Origin: Proteiniclasticum sp043951855
GTDB lineage: Bacteria > Bacillota > Clostridia > Clostridiales > Clostridiaceae
DNA: 50,164 nt
Assembly: GCF_043951855.1 (NCBI RefSeq)
Contig: NZ_JBINJW010000021.1
Coordinates: forward strand, 1-50,164
Direction: 5' to 3'
Shown: positions 41,237 through 50,124 of the stretch, piece by piece
How positions within the stretch are numbered: the first letter of the stretch is position 1
How the letters are laid out: each line of letters opens with the position of its first letter
Made by a program: the position numbers and the translations under genes
The notes under the pieces: model-generated
Database searches by the model: none
The model's input: the letters and a program-made list of their open reading frames with translations, nothing else
What the model was told of the DNA's origin: nothing

Positions 41237-42319
41237 ATGAAAGTAACATTACAGAATATAGGTAAAAAATATGAGGGTCGGGAAGAGTTCACACTGAGAA
41301 ACATCAATCTGGAGATTGAAGAAAAGGACTTCTGCGTCATACTCGGACCTTCAGGCTGTGGAAAGACCACGCTTTTAAGAATGATCGCGGGGCTTAATTC
41401 CATTACGGAAGGAGATCTTCTTTTCAACGACAAGAGAATGAACAAGGTTCCTTCCAAGGATCGTGACATCGCCATGGTATTCCAGAGCTATGCACTGTAT
41501 CCTCATATGACCGTTTATGATAATATGGCGTTTTCTCTGACCATGAGAAAGGAAAGAAAGAGCGTTATTGATAAAGCCGTGCGTGAGGCAGCAGAGCTGC
41601 TGCAGATCACAAACTATCTACACTCCAAGCCTTCAGATATCTCCGGCGGACAGCGTCAGAGAGTTGCTCTTGGCCGTGCCATGGTCAGAAGACCCAAGGT
41701 CTTCCTCATGGATGAGCCTTTGTCCAACCTGGATGCCAAGCTTCGTGAGCATATGAGAGTGGAGCTGGTAAGACTCCACAAACAGCTGGGCACCACATCC
41801 ATCTACGTCACTCATGACCAGACGGAAGCCATGACCATGGCTACAAAGATCGTGCTCATGGATCAGGGGGAAATCCAGCAGGCAGGAAAACCGGATGAAT
41901 TCTACAATCAGCCCGCAAATCTTTTCGTGGCCAGATTCATCGGCTCTCCTACCATGAATATCTTCGAAGGAGAAATCAGAAACGGATCCTTTGTATCCAC
42001 AGATGGTCTCATCAAAGCTTCCCCTTCCGAAGCGGACAGAAAAGCGGTGGAAGCCTTTGAAGGAAAGAAGGTATCATTAGGGATCCGTTCCGAGAGATTC
42101 CTCACTGAAGCTTCAGACGAGAATGTGGAAGTGGATATCGACGTCATGGAAATGCTCGGTAAGGAAAAGATTCTGTACACAAAGCTTCAGTCCGGACAGG
42201 AAATCATCATTTCCGTACCAGGACATCTGGACTTCCAGGAGAACACCAAGAGCAAGTTCGGCATCGATCAGGGTTCACTGCACTTCTTCGATACGGAAAC
42301 CGGTATGAGAATCAACTAA
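41237..42319 (+). CDS. malK: Sugar ABC transporter ATPase (MalK/MsmX-type)
   Basis: This 360-residue ATPase has Walker A GPSGCGKTT, Q-loop VFQSYALYPHMTVYDN, signature SGGQRQRVALGRAMVRRPKVFLMDEPLSNLDAKLR, switch THDQTEAMT and a C-terminal regulatory/TOBE domain (about 235-360: VARFIGSPTMNIFEGEI and LGIRSERF). These are the features of the MalK/UgpC/MsmX group. It is encoded directly after malG (25 bases), behind AGGAGG, so it energises MalFG; MsmX-like proteins can serve several sugar transporters. Confidence 0.95.
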   Translation: MKVTLQNIGKKYEGREEFTLRNINLEIEEKDFCVILGPSGCGKTTLLRMIAGLNSITEGDLLFNDKRMNKVPSKDRDIAMVFQSYALYPHMTVYDNMAFSLTMRKERKSVIDKAVREAAELLQITNYLHSKPSDISGGQRQRVALGRAMVRRPKVFLMDEPLSNLDAKLREHMRVELVRLHKQLGTTSIYVTHDQTEAMTMATKIVLMDQGEIQQAGKPDEFYNQPANLFVARFIGSPTMNIFEGEIRNGSFVSTDGLIKASPSEADRKAVEAFEGKKVSLGIRSERFLTEASDENVEVDIDVMEMLGKEKILYTKLQSGQEIIISVPGHLDFQENTKSKFGIDQGSLHFFDTETGMRIN

Positions 42320-42349
42320 TAGACGCAGAACAGGAAGGAGCGCAAAGCC

Positions 42350-43378
42350 TTGAGAAAATCGAATCAGACAACAGTGAAAGACGTAGCCCTGAAGGCGAAA
42401 GTATCCCCATCCACTGTATCCAGGGTGATATCCAACAACCCTAAAATCAGTGAAGAGACAAGGGTAAGAGTGCTTAAGATCATGGACGAGCTGGGGTATT
42501 ATCCCAATGCCATCGCCCGTTCTCTGGCATCTCGTAAAACAGGAACAGTGGGCGTGATTCTGCCTTCAAGGTCGGAAGATCTTCTCCTTAATCCTTTCTT
42601 CCCGGAAGCCCTTAGAGGGATCTTGAAAGGGGCGGCAGCCGCTTCCTATGATGTGCTGCTCTCCAGCAGCACGGAATCGAAAAGCGAGCTTGAAATCGTC
42701 AAGACCTTCATCAGAAGCTCCAAGGTGGATGGCATCATCCTCATGAGCTCCAAGGTGGATGACGAGACCCAGGAATACCTGTCCGGCATCGATTTTCCTT
42801 TTTCCCTCATAGGTTCTCCCTATGACAACAAGGATAAGGTCAATCATGTGGACAACGACAACTATATGGCAGCTTATGAGATCACCACCTACCTCAGCAT
42901 GATCGGGCGCAAGCGCATTGCGCTCATCGCCGGTGAGGACAATCAGATGGTGACCATGAAAAGAATAGAAGGCTACAAGAAAGCCCTTATGGAGAGTAAT
43001 CTGCCCTATGATGAAAGGCTTCTGTTCACGGGGAAATTCGATGAGGAAACCGGATACACCTATGGTGTGGCCATTCTGAATCTGGATCCCATGCCGGACG
43101 CCATCATCATCACAGATGATCTCATCGCCTTTGGTGCCACAAAGGTATTCAAAGGTGCCGGTATATCCATTCCTAAAGATATGGCCATTGCCAGCTTTAA
43201 CAACAGTATTCTTTCCCGATACTCCGACATTCCTTTGACCAGTGTGGAGATCAATTCCTTTGATCTGGGATACTACTCTGTAGATCTTCTGGTGAAAGCC
43301 ATCAATGATGGAGTGAAAGGAAGAAAACTCATCATTCCCTACGACATCGTGAAAAGACAGTCCACTGAGGGAGAGTAG
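42350..43378 (+). CDS. malR: LacI-family maltose regulator
   Basis: This 342-residue regulator has an N-terminal HTH (TVKDVALKAKVSPSTVSRVISNN, 8-30) with the hinge region NAIARSLASRKTGTVGVILP. The periplasmic-binding-protein-like sensor domain includes VDGIILMSSKVDDE, GRKRIALIAGEDNQMV, RIEGYKKAL and DAIIITDDLIAFGA. It is the last gene of the malE operon; the start TTG 42350 follows AAGGAG. Candidate operators with central CG lie at 29831-29846, 36108-36123 and 36194-36205, so it most likely represses both maltodextrin operons until inducer appears. Confidence 0.92.
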   Translation: MRKSNQTTVKDVALKAKVSPSTVSRVISNNPKISEETRVRVLKIMDELGYYPNAIARSLASRKTGTVGVILPSRSEDLLLNPFFPEALRGILKGAAAASYDVLLSSSTESKSELEIVKTFIRSSKVDGIILMSSKVDDETQEYLSGIDFPFSLIGSPYDNKDKVNHVDNDNYMAAYEITTYLSMIGRKRIALIAGEDNQMVTMKRIEGYKKALMESNLPYDERLLFTGKFDEETGYTYGVAILNLDPMPDAIIITDDLIAFGATKVFKGAGISIPKDMAIASFNNSILSRYSDIPLTSVEINSFDLGYYSVDLLVKAINDGVKGRKLIIPYDIVKRQSTEGE

Positions 43379-43387
43379 AAAGACCAT

Positions 43388-43424
43388 AAGGTGTTATAGT
43401 ATTTTTTACTATGACACCTTTTTT
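43388..43424 (+). terminator. Terminator after malR
   Basis: A 14-bp stem with one wobble (43388-43401 with 43407-43420) and a T5 loop is followed by a T run. A TTGACA (43423-43428) begins inside the T run, with TATGGA 17 bases on (43446-43451), a weak candidate promoter for the next gene. A GATGCTTT/AAAGCATC hairpin (43433-43458) precedes that gene's ribosome site. Confidence 0.85.
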
Positions 43425-43478
43425 GACAGAAAGATGCTTTAACCGTATGGAAAGCATCCTTGAGGAGGAGAGAGCAAC

Positions 43479-45248
43479 ATGATCAATATACATGCACTTC
43501 ATCATCAGACCACCATTCCCTATGCCTATGCCAAGGACAAGGATCACCTTTATGTGAGGCTTCGTACAGCAAGAGATGATTTTAATGAGATCAAGGTCTA
43601 TTACAGAGACCGGTATCTCACAAAGAACATCTTTAAGATCAAGACCATGAAGAAATCCTACAAGGATATGCATTTCGATTATTATGATGCCGTCATCGAT
43701 CTAGAAAGGAACCGCTATGCGTACTATTTTATCCTGAGAGACCATGAGGGAAAAGTCTGGTATATGGATGAAAGAGGCGCCTGGGAAAAAAGGCCCAGAG
43801 TCCTTCGTCACTATGCATTTCCCTACATTGCGGAGGAGGATGTCTATGAGGGAGAGGACTGGCTGAAGAAGTCCGTCTGCTACCAGATCTTTCCGGACAG
43901 ATTCCACCGTTCGGAACATGCGGAAGTCATTCTGAATGAGAAGAAGCTTTCCCATTGGGGAGATACACCCACCACCAGAAGTCATTTCGGAGGGAACATC
44001 AAGGGCATCACCGAGAAGATCCCTTATCTTTCGGAGCTAGGCATCACGCTGCTCTACTTCACGCCTCTTTTCGAGTCCACCTCCAACCACAAATACAACA
44101 CCAGAGACTACTACAAGATCGACCCCAGCTTCGGTACGCTGGAAGAGACCAGAGAGCTTGTGGCGAAATGCCATGAAGCGGGGATCCGCGTGGTGTTTGA
44201 TGCGGTGTTCAACCATACGGGACATGACTTCTTCGCTTTTGAGGATGTACTGAAACATCAGGAGGAGTCCAGATACAAGGACTGGTATCATCTGGATAGC
44301 TTCCCGGTATCCAAGGAAAAGGTCAACTACTACACCTTTGCCAACTATATCGCCTATATGCCCAAACTCAATCTCAAGAACCTGGCAGCACGGCAGTACC
44401 TTCTTGATGTGGCAAGATACTGGATCGAGGAAACCGGTATCGACGGATACAGACTGGATGTGTGCGATGAACTCAGCCACAGCTTTCTGAAGGATCTCAG
44501 AAAGGTCGTGAAGGAAACGAAGAGGGATGCGGTGATCATAGGGGAAATCATGCATGAGGCAGAGGACTTCCTGGAAGGAAACGAGCTGGACTGCATCATG
44601 AACTATCCTTTCCGGCATGCCATGATCGATACCTTCGCCAGAGGTGAACTGAGCCTGGAAGAGTTCTTCCAGGTGCTCATCCATAATCAGACCATCTACA
44701 GAGAAGAGATCACCCATCAGATGCTGAATCTTCTGGGCAGTCATGACACACCGAGGTTTCTCACGGAGACGAGAGGCTCAAAGAAGAAGCTGATGCTTGC
44801 TACAGCCTTCCAGTTTCTCTATAAGGGCGTACCTTATGTCTACTACGGAGATGAAATCGGAATAAGCGGCGGAATGGACCCGCTTTGCAGAAGAACCATG
44901 AGCTGGGATAGAGCGGACTGGGATCAGGAACTTTTCCGTTTCTTCAAGGATACGGTGAGGATGAGAAAAGAGAATGATGTGCTGTCCGAGGGTGATTTCC
45001 AGGTGGAGATGGTTTCGGGCAAAGTCTTTTCCTTCAGCAGAAATCATGAGGGGAAAAGAATCCTTGCTTTTTTCAATCTGGACAATCGTCTGAGAGAAAT
45101 CGATCTGCCAGAAAAGATAGAAGGGAGAAATCTCTATACAGGAGAAAAGGTGGTTCTTGACGGAAGAATCAACCTGAAAGGACTCTCTTTCCTGGCCATG
45201 GAAGTGGACAGCGGATTGAGTCGTGAGAAAGAGGAGAGAAGCGTATGA
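43479..45248 (+). CDS. nplT: Cytoplasmic GH13 neopullulanase/cyclomaltodextrinase-like enzyme
   Basis: This 589-residue glycosidase is expected to cleave maltodextrins, cyclodextrins or pullulan fragments after uptake. Residues 1-125 form a CBM34-like N-terminal domain. The GH13 barrel carries VCYQIFPDRFHRS, FDAVFNHTG, nucleophile D327 in GYRLDVCDE, acid/base E356 in IIGEIMH, and D423 in LGSHDTPR. The C-terminal beta domain covers about 510-589. There is no signal peptide. GGAGG precedes the ATG. Its last four bases overlap the start of the exported amylase gene, so the two are co-translated. Confidence 0.93.
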   Translation: MINIHALHHQTTIPYAYAKDKDHLYVRLRTARDDFNEIKVYYRDRYLTKNIFKIKTMKKSYKDMHFDYYDAVIDLERNRYAYYFILRDHEGKVWYMDERGAWEKRPRVLRHYAFPYIAEEDVYEGEDWLKKSVCYQIFPDRFHRSEHAEVILNEKKLSHWGDTPTTRSHFGGNIKGITEKIPYLSELGITLLYFTPLFESTSNHKYNTRDYYKIDPSFGTLEETRELVAKCHEAGIRVVFDAVFNHTGHDFFAFEDVLKHQEESRYKDWYHLDSFPVSKEKVNYYTFANYIAYMPKLNLKNLAARQYLLDVARYWIEETGIDGYRLDVCDELSHSFLKDLRKVVKETKRDAVIIGEIMHEAEDFLEGNELDCIMNYPFRHAMIDTFARGELSLEEFFQVLIHNQTIYREEITHQMLNLLGSHDTPRFLTETRGSKKKLMLATAFQFLYKGVPYVYYGDEIGISGGMDPLCRRTMSWDRADWDQELFRFFKDTVRMRKENDVLSEGDFQVEMVSGKVFSFSRNHEGKRILAFFNLDNRLREIDLPEKIEGRNLYTGEKVVLDGRINLKGLSFLAMEVDSGLSREKEERSV

Positions 45249-47023
45249 AGAAGAGAATCTGGATCACCCTGATGCTAGCAGTGATGACCTTGACGGTCAT
45301 GGGCTGCAGCAGTAAGGAAACGCAGTACAGAACTTCCACGGAAGGAGCCTTTTCCTATGAAAATGCCACCGTGTATTTTGCCATGACAGACCGGTTCTTT
45401 GATGGTGACGAGGAGAACAACAACGCCTATGGAAGAGAGACTGTGGACAGTCTGGGAAAGAGCATAGGCACCTTCAACGGCGGAGACATCAAAGGCATGA
45501 CGGAAAAGCTTGAGGATGGTTATTTTACAGACCTTGGCATCAATGCTATCTGGATCACGGCGCCCTATGAACAGATCCATGGTTACATCGGCGGAGGCCG
45601 GGAGGGGGATTTCGCACACTACGGCTTCCACGGCTACTATGCCCTGGACTGGACCATGATGGACCGCAATATGGGTACCGTGGAAGAGTTTCGGACCTTT
45701 GTGGATACCGCCCATGAAAAGGGCATCCGCATCATCATGGACGTGGTCATGAACCACGTGGGATACCCGAATCTTCAGGATATGCTGGAATATGGTTACG
45801 GGAATGTGGATCTGCCGGAAGACTTCATCGTGGAGGAGGGAGACGACTTCTTCTCCTACACGGATCATGTGGACTACGAAAGCGAAGAAGCCTGGGAGAA
45901 CTACTGGGGGGACTGGGTGCGAAGCGATCTTCCCGGCTATGAGAAGCCCGGTGCCACGGAAATCGATCTTTCCCTTGCGGGGCTTCCAGATATCAGGACC
46001 GATGTGACGGAGGATATCGGACTGCCGCCGATTCTGGAAAGAAAGTGGATGAGTGAGGATGAAAACTATGACCCCTGGATTCTCCCCAGTGCAAGAGATC
46101 TCAGGCAGGACCTTTCCCTTGCACCCTATGAATACATCATCAGCTGGCTCAGTGCATGGGTGGAAGAGTTCGGGATCGACGGGTTCCGGATCGATACGGC
46201 AAAGCATGTGGAAGTGGAAAGATGGGCGGAGCTGGAAGCATCTGCCAGTCTGGCGCTGAAGACTTACAGAGAGAATAATCCGGACAAGCCAGCTGCGAAA
46301 TTCACCGACGACTTCTTCATGATGGGAGAGGTATGGGGGCATGGCGTGCTGAAGGACTACTACTTCGACAACGGATTCGACGCACTCATCAACTTCACTT
46401 TCCAGGGACTGAAGAAAGACGGACCAGTGTTCAGGGGAAGAAACAAGGATAATATCTTTGCAAACTACGCCGAAGCGCTAAACAGCGATGAGGAGTTCAA
46501 TGTCTTAAGCTATATATCTCAGCATGACACAACGCTCTATCCAAGAGACCGTCTCGAAGAAGGAGGGACCTATCTTCTGCTTCTGCCCGGTGCGGTGAAG
46601 ATCTTCTATGGAGATGAGACCGCAAGACCGATGGGAGACGGTGGATCCGATGCCACCCAGGGAACCAGATCACCCATGAACTGGGAAGAGATCGACGAAG
46701 AGGTGCTCACTCATTTCAGAAAGCTCGGTTCTTTCCGAAACAGAAATCTTGCAGTGGGTGCAGGAGAACATACAAGATTAAGTGAAGAGCCTTACGTATA
46801 TATGCGAAAATATGACCAGAACGGACTGGAAAATACGGTGGTGATCTATGAAGGAGTACCTGGAGAGGTGACGGTAAAGGTCAGTGACGCATTTAACGAG
46901 CAGGCAATTATCCGAGACGCCTATACGGATGAAATCTACACGGTGGAAAGTGAGAAAATCCTATTGAAGGTGCATGAAAAGGGCCTTGCGCTGCTGGAAG
47001 AGGTCGTGGAACTGGAGAACTGA
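45245..47023 (+). CDS. Surface alpha-amylase lipoprotein (GH13, MalS-like)
   Basis: This 592-residue extracellular starch-degrading enzyme has its lipobox VMGC with lipidated Cys at 21. The barrel has VYFAMTDRFFDGD, MDVVMNHVG, nucleophile D317 in GFRIDTAKHV, acid/base E362 in MMGEVWG, and D428 in SQHDTTL. The long insert between the MNHVG and nucleophile regions, and the ATEIDLSLAGLPD segment, resemble MalS-type amylases. It would release maltodextrins outside the cell for MalE. The ATG overlaps the previous gene by four bases (ATGA). A terminator follows. Confidence 0.93.
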   Translation: MKKRIWITLMLAVMTLTVMGCSSKETQYRTSTEGAFSYENATVYFAMTDRFFDGDEENNNAYGRETVDSLGKSIGTFNGGDIKGMTEKLEDGYFTDLGINAIWITAPYEQIHGYIGGGREGDFAHYGFHGYYALDWTMMDRNMGTVEEFRTFVDTAHEKGIRIIMDVVMNHVGYPNLQDMLEYGYGNVDLPEDFIVEEGDDFFSYTDHVDYESEEAWENYWGDWVRSDLPGYEKPGATEIDLSLAGLPDIRTDVTEDIGLPPILERKWMSEDENYDPWILPSARDLRQDLSLAPYEYIISWLSAWVEEFGIDGFRIDTAKHVEVERWAELEASASLALKTYRENNPDKPAAKFTDDFFMMGEVWGHGVLKDYYFDNGFDALINFTFQGLKKDGPVFRGRNKDNIFANYAEALNSDEEFNVLSYISQHDTTLYPRDRLEEGGTYLLLLPGAVKIFYGDETARPMGDGGSDATQGTRSPMNWEEIDEEVLTHFRKLGSFRNRNLAVGAGEHTRLSEEPYVYMRKYDQNGLENTVVIYEGVPGEVTVKVSDAFNEQAIIRDAYTDEIYTVESEKILLKVHEKGLALLEEVVELEN

Positions 47024-47029
47024 TAGAAT

Positions 47030-47076
47030 GGATTAAGATTTCATAACAATGATTATGTAATCTTAATCCTTCTTTT
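47030..47076 (+). terminator. Terminator after the alpha-amylase gene
   Basis: GGATTAAGATT (47030-47040) pairs with AATCTTAATCC (47059-47069), with further internal pairing CATAA/TTATG, and is followed by TTCTTTTT. Confidence 0.88.
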
Positions 47077-47139
47077 TCACCGGGTTCAAAGTTTTCGAAG
47101 GTTGAGTTCTGATCCCATGTGAGAAGCGATGAAGGATTA

Positions 47140-47169
47140 TTGGTATGTTTCCACAGATAGGTTTATAAT
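47140..47169 (+). promoter_or_regulatory. Promoter of the small membrane protein gene
   Basis: TTGGTA (47140-47145) and TATAAT (47164-47169) are at 18-base spacing, 41 bases before the start codon. Confidence 0.45.
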
Positions 47170-47210
47170 GGAATCATAAAGAGAACCAAGTTATTCTGGA
47201 GGTGAATTCC

Positions 47211-47549
47211 ATGAAACTCACGCTTTATCCCAGAACCAAATCAGGTGTATTCTCCATCAGTTTCATGATCATTGCTGTCATTCTGGTGGTGGTTGTTGCC
47301 TATATGGCAGAAGACATAGAGATTCTCTATAATGGAGGATTTTTTGATCATCTGAATCTTGCCATCATGACTCTGGTTGCCTTCGGCTGTGCCATCATTT
47401 CCCTTGTGACTGGCCTTTTAGCAATACTGCGAGATGGAGAAAATTCAGTGCTTTGCTATGGTGCCATTCTGCTATCGGCTGTAGCGGTGTTCTTCGGTGT
47501 TTCTGAGTTCATCGGTGAAATGGATGCTTTGAATACCCAGACCAAATAG
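47211..47549 (+). CDS. Small three-helix membrane protein of unknown family
   Basis: This 112-residue protein has membrane segments at about 15-32, 48-72 and 80-99. The N-terminus is short and basic (MKLTLYPRTKSGVFS). ATG 47211 was chosen because GGAGG (47198-47202) is eight bases upstream; the in-frame GTG at 47202 overlaps that site. No conserved motif was recognised. The KduD-like gene follows after 78 bases, possibly on the same transcript. Confidence 0.75.
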   Translation: MKLTLYPRTKSGVFSISFMIIAVILVVVVAYMAEDIEILYNGGFFDHLNLAIMTLVAFGCAIISLVTGLLAILRDGENSVLCYGAILLSAVAVFFGVSEFIGEMDALNTQTK

Positions 47550-47627
47550 CAGAGTGTAAGGGAGCACTTAATTAGACTAATCAGACAGAGAAAAAAATAC
47601 AGTAATAAGAACAACAAGGAGATGGAA

Positions 47628-48392
47628 ATGGTAGAAAATTTATTCGACATCAGCGGAAAGAAAGCCATTGTTACAGGGGCGAGCAGAGGACTGGGTAAGA
47701 GTATGGCGGAAGCGCTGCTGGAAGCTGGCTGTGAAGTTGTGCTGATGGGATCATCTGAAAAAGTCCATGCGGTGCAGAAGGAGTATGCGGAGAAAGGATA
47801 CAAGTGTCATTCGGTCAGAGCAGATCTGCGAAATCGTGAGGAAGTATATTCTTCCTTTGAGGAAGCACTTCAGCTGCTGGATAATGATCTGGATATCCTG
47901 GTGACAGCTGCAGGAATACAGAGGAGACATTCAGCAGAAGTCTTTCCTATTGAAGAGTGGGACGAAGTACTGAATGTAAATCTGCATGCTGTCTTTATCC
48001 AGTGTCAGCTGGCTGGAAAAGTGATGCTTGAGAAAGGCCGTGGAAAAATCATCAATGTCGCATCCATGTTATCCTGGTTTGGGGGACAGACCGTACCTGC
48101 ATACAGTGCAGCAAAAGGCGGTGTAACGCAGCTGACGAAAGGACTCTCCAATGACTGGCTGGGGAGAGGGATCAATGTCAATGCCATCGCTCCGGGCTAT
48201 ATGGCGACTGAAATGAATACAGCACTGATCCATGATCCCGTGCGAAGCCAGCAGATTTCTGCACGTATTCCCGCCGGGAGATGGGGCGAACCTGAAGATA
48301 TGAAGGGCATAACGATTTTTCTTGCGTCTCCTGCAAGTGATTACATCAGTGGTGCGATCATCCCTGTTGACGGTGGTTATCTGGTCAAATAG
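47628..48392 (+). CDS. kduD: Short-chain dehydrogenase, KduD/gluconate 5-dehydrogenase-like
   Basis: This 254-residue NAD(P)-dependent oxidoreductase of the classical SDR family has cofactor loop TGASRGLG (near 16-23), TAAGIQRRHSAEVFPIEEWDEVLNVNL, catalytic Ser in NVASMLSWFGGQ, and the YSAAK motif. APGYMATEMNTAL and PVDGGYL close the chain. The GIQRR and PIEEWDEVLNVNL segments are especially like 2-deoxy-D-gluconate 3-dehydrogenase. No other uronate genes are adjacent, so the substrate remains open. ATG 47628 was preferred over 47622 because AAGGAG then has a 6-base spacing. Confidence 0.87.
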   Translation: MVENLFDISGKKAIVTGASRGLGKSMAEALLEAGCEVVLMGSSEKVHAVQKEYAEKGYKCHSVRADLRNREEVYSSFEEALQLLDNDLDILVTAAGIQRRHSAEVFPIEEWDEVLNVNLHAVFIQCQLAGKVMLEKGRGKIINVASMLSWFGGQTVPAYSAAKGGVTQLTKGLSNDWLGRGINVNAIAPGYMATEMNTALIHDPVRSQQISARIPAGRWGEPEDMKGITIFLASPASDYISGAIIPVDGGYLVK

Positions 48393-48405
48393 AATATACA
48401 TAAAT

Positions 48406-48434
48406 AAGGATCTTCCCGAGCTGGGAAGATCCTT
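48406..48434. terminator. Shared bidirectional terminator
   Basis: A 12-bp perfect stem (48406-48417 with 48423-48434) has a 5-base loop. It lies between the converging dehydrogenase and ABC-F genes. Confidence 0.88.
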
Positions 48435-48440
48435 TAAGTT

Positions 48441-50081
48441 TCACCTGTTTCTGAGCTGATCCATTCTGGAAGCAATACTGAAATATTCCTCTTCCAGTTT
48501 CTTTTTCTCTTCTTTTCCTGCCAGAGTCATCTTATGGGCCAGTTCCGCCAGGTTCATTTCCATGATCAGAATGTCCTCATGGTTTTCTTTTTCCGGAATC
48601 TGCTTCGAAAGAAAATAGTCATAGTTTCCTTCATAGACAGTAAGCTTCTTCTCTGCCAGATGCCAGATCTCCTCTGCCACGGCCTTGATGAAGTAGCGGT
48701 CATGGGAAATGAGAAGCAAGGCACCTTCGTAGTCTCTCAAGGCTTCCTCGATGATTTCTTTGGTTTCGATGTCCAGAAAGTTTGTAGGTTCATCGAGAAT
48801 CAGAAGATTGCATTCCGTAAGAATCAGTTTGCAAAGCTCCACCCTCAGTTTTTCTCCGTAGCTTAAGGTTCCGATTTTCTGAAAGACCATGTCCTCTGTG
48901 ATCCGCATGGAGCCAAGAAGGTTTCTGATTTCAGTCTTGTCGTCGGAGTATCGGGAAAGGTCTTCCAGGGGCGTCTTCGTCTCTTCCAGATGGTACAGTT
49001 CCTGTGAAAGGTATCCGATCTTCGTGGAAGGCGGTATATGGATCTTTCCCTCATGGTCTGTCTGTCCCAGCATGATCTTCATCAGGGTGGTCTTTCCAAC
49101 ACCGTTTTCGCCAAGCAGTGCGATTTTACTGCCGTTTCTTACATGGAACTTCACCTGGTCAAAGAGCAGTGTGTCAAAGGATTTGCCGATGCCTTCTCCA
49201 CGAAGGAGAATGGGAGATGCTTTTTCCGAATAAACGTGGAAGGAGAGATTCACTTCTTTTTCGTAATGGGGCTTTTCCTTCACTTCCATTTTTTCGATGC
49301 GCCTGCGCATGGATTTCGCTTTCTTCTGAAGCTGCTTGTTTCTGGAACGTAGATAGTCGTTGGAGGAAAGCCCTTCCATCCTGTTTGCCTTGTCGGAGAT
49401 GCCTCTGGCCGCCGCTTCCAGTTCTTTTCGTTTTCTTGTGTATCGGATGTACTCCAGATTCGCTCTTTTGATTTCCTTTTCCCGCTTTTCCTTGAAGAAA
49501 CTGTAGTTCCCGCTGTATTTCTTCATTCTGTTCTGATCAAGATGGTAGATGGTATCCACCGTATGGTCCAGAAAATCCCGGTCATGGGAGATCATAAGTA
49601 CGGCACCTTTATAGGCGGCGAGATAGTTCTCCAGGACTTCGATGCTTCCGGTATCAAGAAAATTGGTGGGTTCATCCAGTATGAGCAGAGGCGGGTTGTC
49701 CTTCACCGCATGAAGGAAAAGAAGCTTTGTCTTTTCACCTCCACTGAGCTTATGGACTTCCTTGTTCATGAGTGTATGAATGGACAGATCTTCCATGAGT
49801 TTCAGAAGGTCTTTTCCATAGCTGCCTTCCAGAATGCTTTTCATGGTCTCCTCTGAAACTTCCGCGCTTTGTGGCAGATAGCCATAGGGAACGGGGACCT
49901 TCACCTGTCCTTCCACGGGCAGGATGTCTCCCAGGATGATCTTCAGTAGGGTGGTCTTTCCGGAGCCGTTTCTTCCAAGAATGCCGATACGGTCTCGATC
50001 TTGGACCTCTAGGGAAACATGGGAAAAAAGCGCTTTCGATGGAAAGTGCATGGTCACGTCTTTTACTAGTATTTTCAGCAA
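48441..50081 (-). CDS. ABC-F family ATPase (ribosome-acting)
   Basis: This 546-residue soluble protein has two ABC domains and no membrane segment. Domain 1 has GRNGSGKTT, LSGGEKTKL and LLILDEPTNFLD. The charged interdomain linker (about 185-275) is rich in K/R/E, as in the P-site tRNA-interaction motif of ABC-F proteins. Domain 2 has GENGVGKTT, LSYGEKLRVE and LLILDEPTNFLD. ABC-F proteins bind the ribosomal E site and either aid translation or protect against antibiotics. Length and linker do not decide between these. The start is TTG 50081 behind GGGAG. A hairpin (50099-50122) lies in the leader. Confidence 0.9.
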   Translation of the reverse strand: MLKILVKDVTMHFPSKALFSHVSLEVQDRDRIGILGRNGSGKTTLLKIILGDILPVEGQVKVPVPYGYLPQSAEVSEETMKSILEGSYGKDLLKLMEDLSIHTLMNKEVHKLSGGEKTKLLFLHAVKDNPPLLILDEPTNFLDTGSIEVLENYLAAYKGAVLMISHDRDFLDHTVDTIYHLDQNRMKKYSGNYSFFKEKREKEIKRANLEYIRYTRKRKELEAAARGISDKANRMEGLSSNDYLRSRNKQLQKKAKSMRRRIEKMEVKEKPHYEKEVNLSFHVYSEKASPILLRGEGIGKSFDTLLFDQVKFHVRNGSKIALLGENGVGKTTLMKIMLGQTDHEGKIHIPPSTKIGYLSQELYHLEETKTPLEDLSRYSDDKTEIRNLLGSMRITEDMVFQKIGTLSYGEKLRVELCKLILTECNLLILDEPTNFLDIETKEIIEEALRDYEGALLLISHDRYFIKAVAEEIWHLAEKKLTVYEGNYDYFLSKQIPEKENHEDILIMEMNLAELAHKMTLAGKEEKKKLEEEYFSIASRMDQLRNR

Positions 50082-50098
50082 GGTCTATCAACTCCCAG

Positions 50099-50122
50099 AT
50101 CTTGCCTTTTCTGAGGCAAGAT
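50099..50122 (-). promoter_or_regulatory. Leader hairpin before the ABC-F gene
   Basis: ATCTTGCC (50099-50106) pairs with GGCAAGAT (50115-50122) over an 8-base loop, between the end of an upstream minus-strand gene and the ABC-F ribosome site. There is no T tract, so it may be an intercistronic element or attenuator part rather than a full terminator. Confidence 0.4.
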
Positions 50123-50124
50123 GT

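Noticed and set aside
43423..43451. TTGACA-N17-TATGGA as a firm promoter for the neopullulanase gene
   Set aside because: The -10 is poor and the -35 overlaps the terminator T tract, so it was kept only as a weak candidate.
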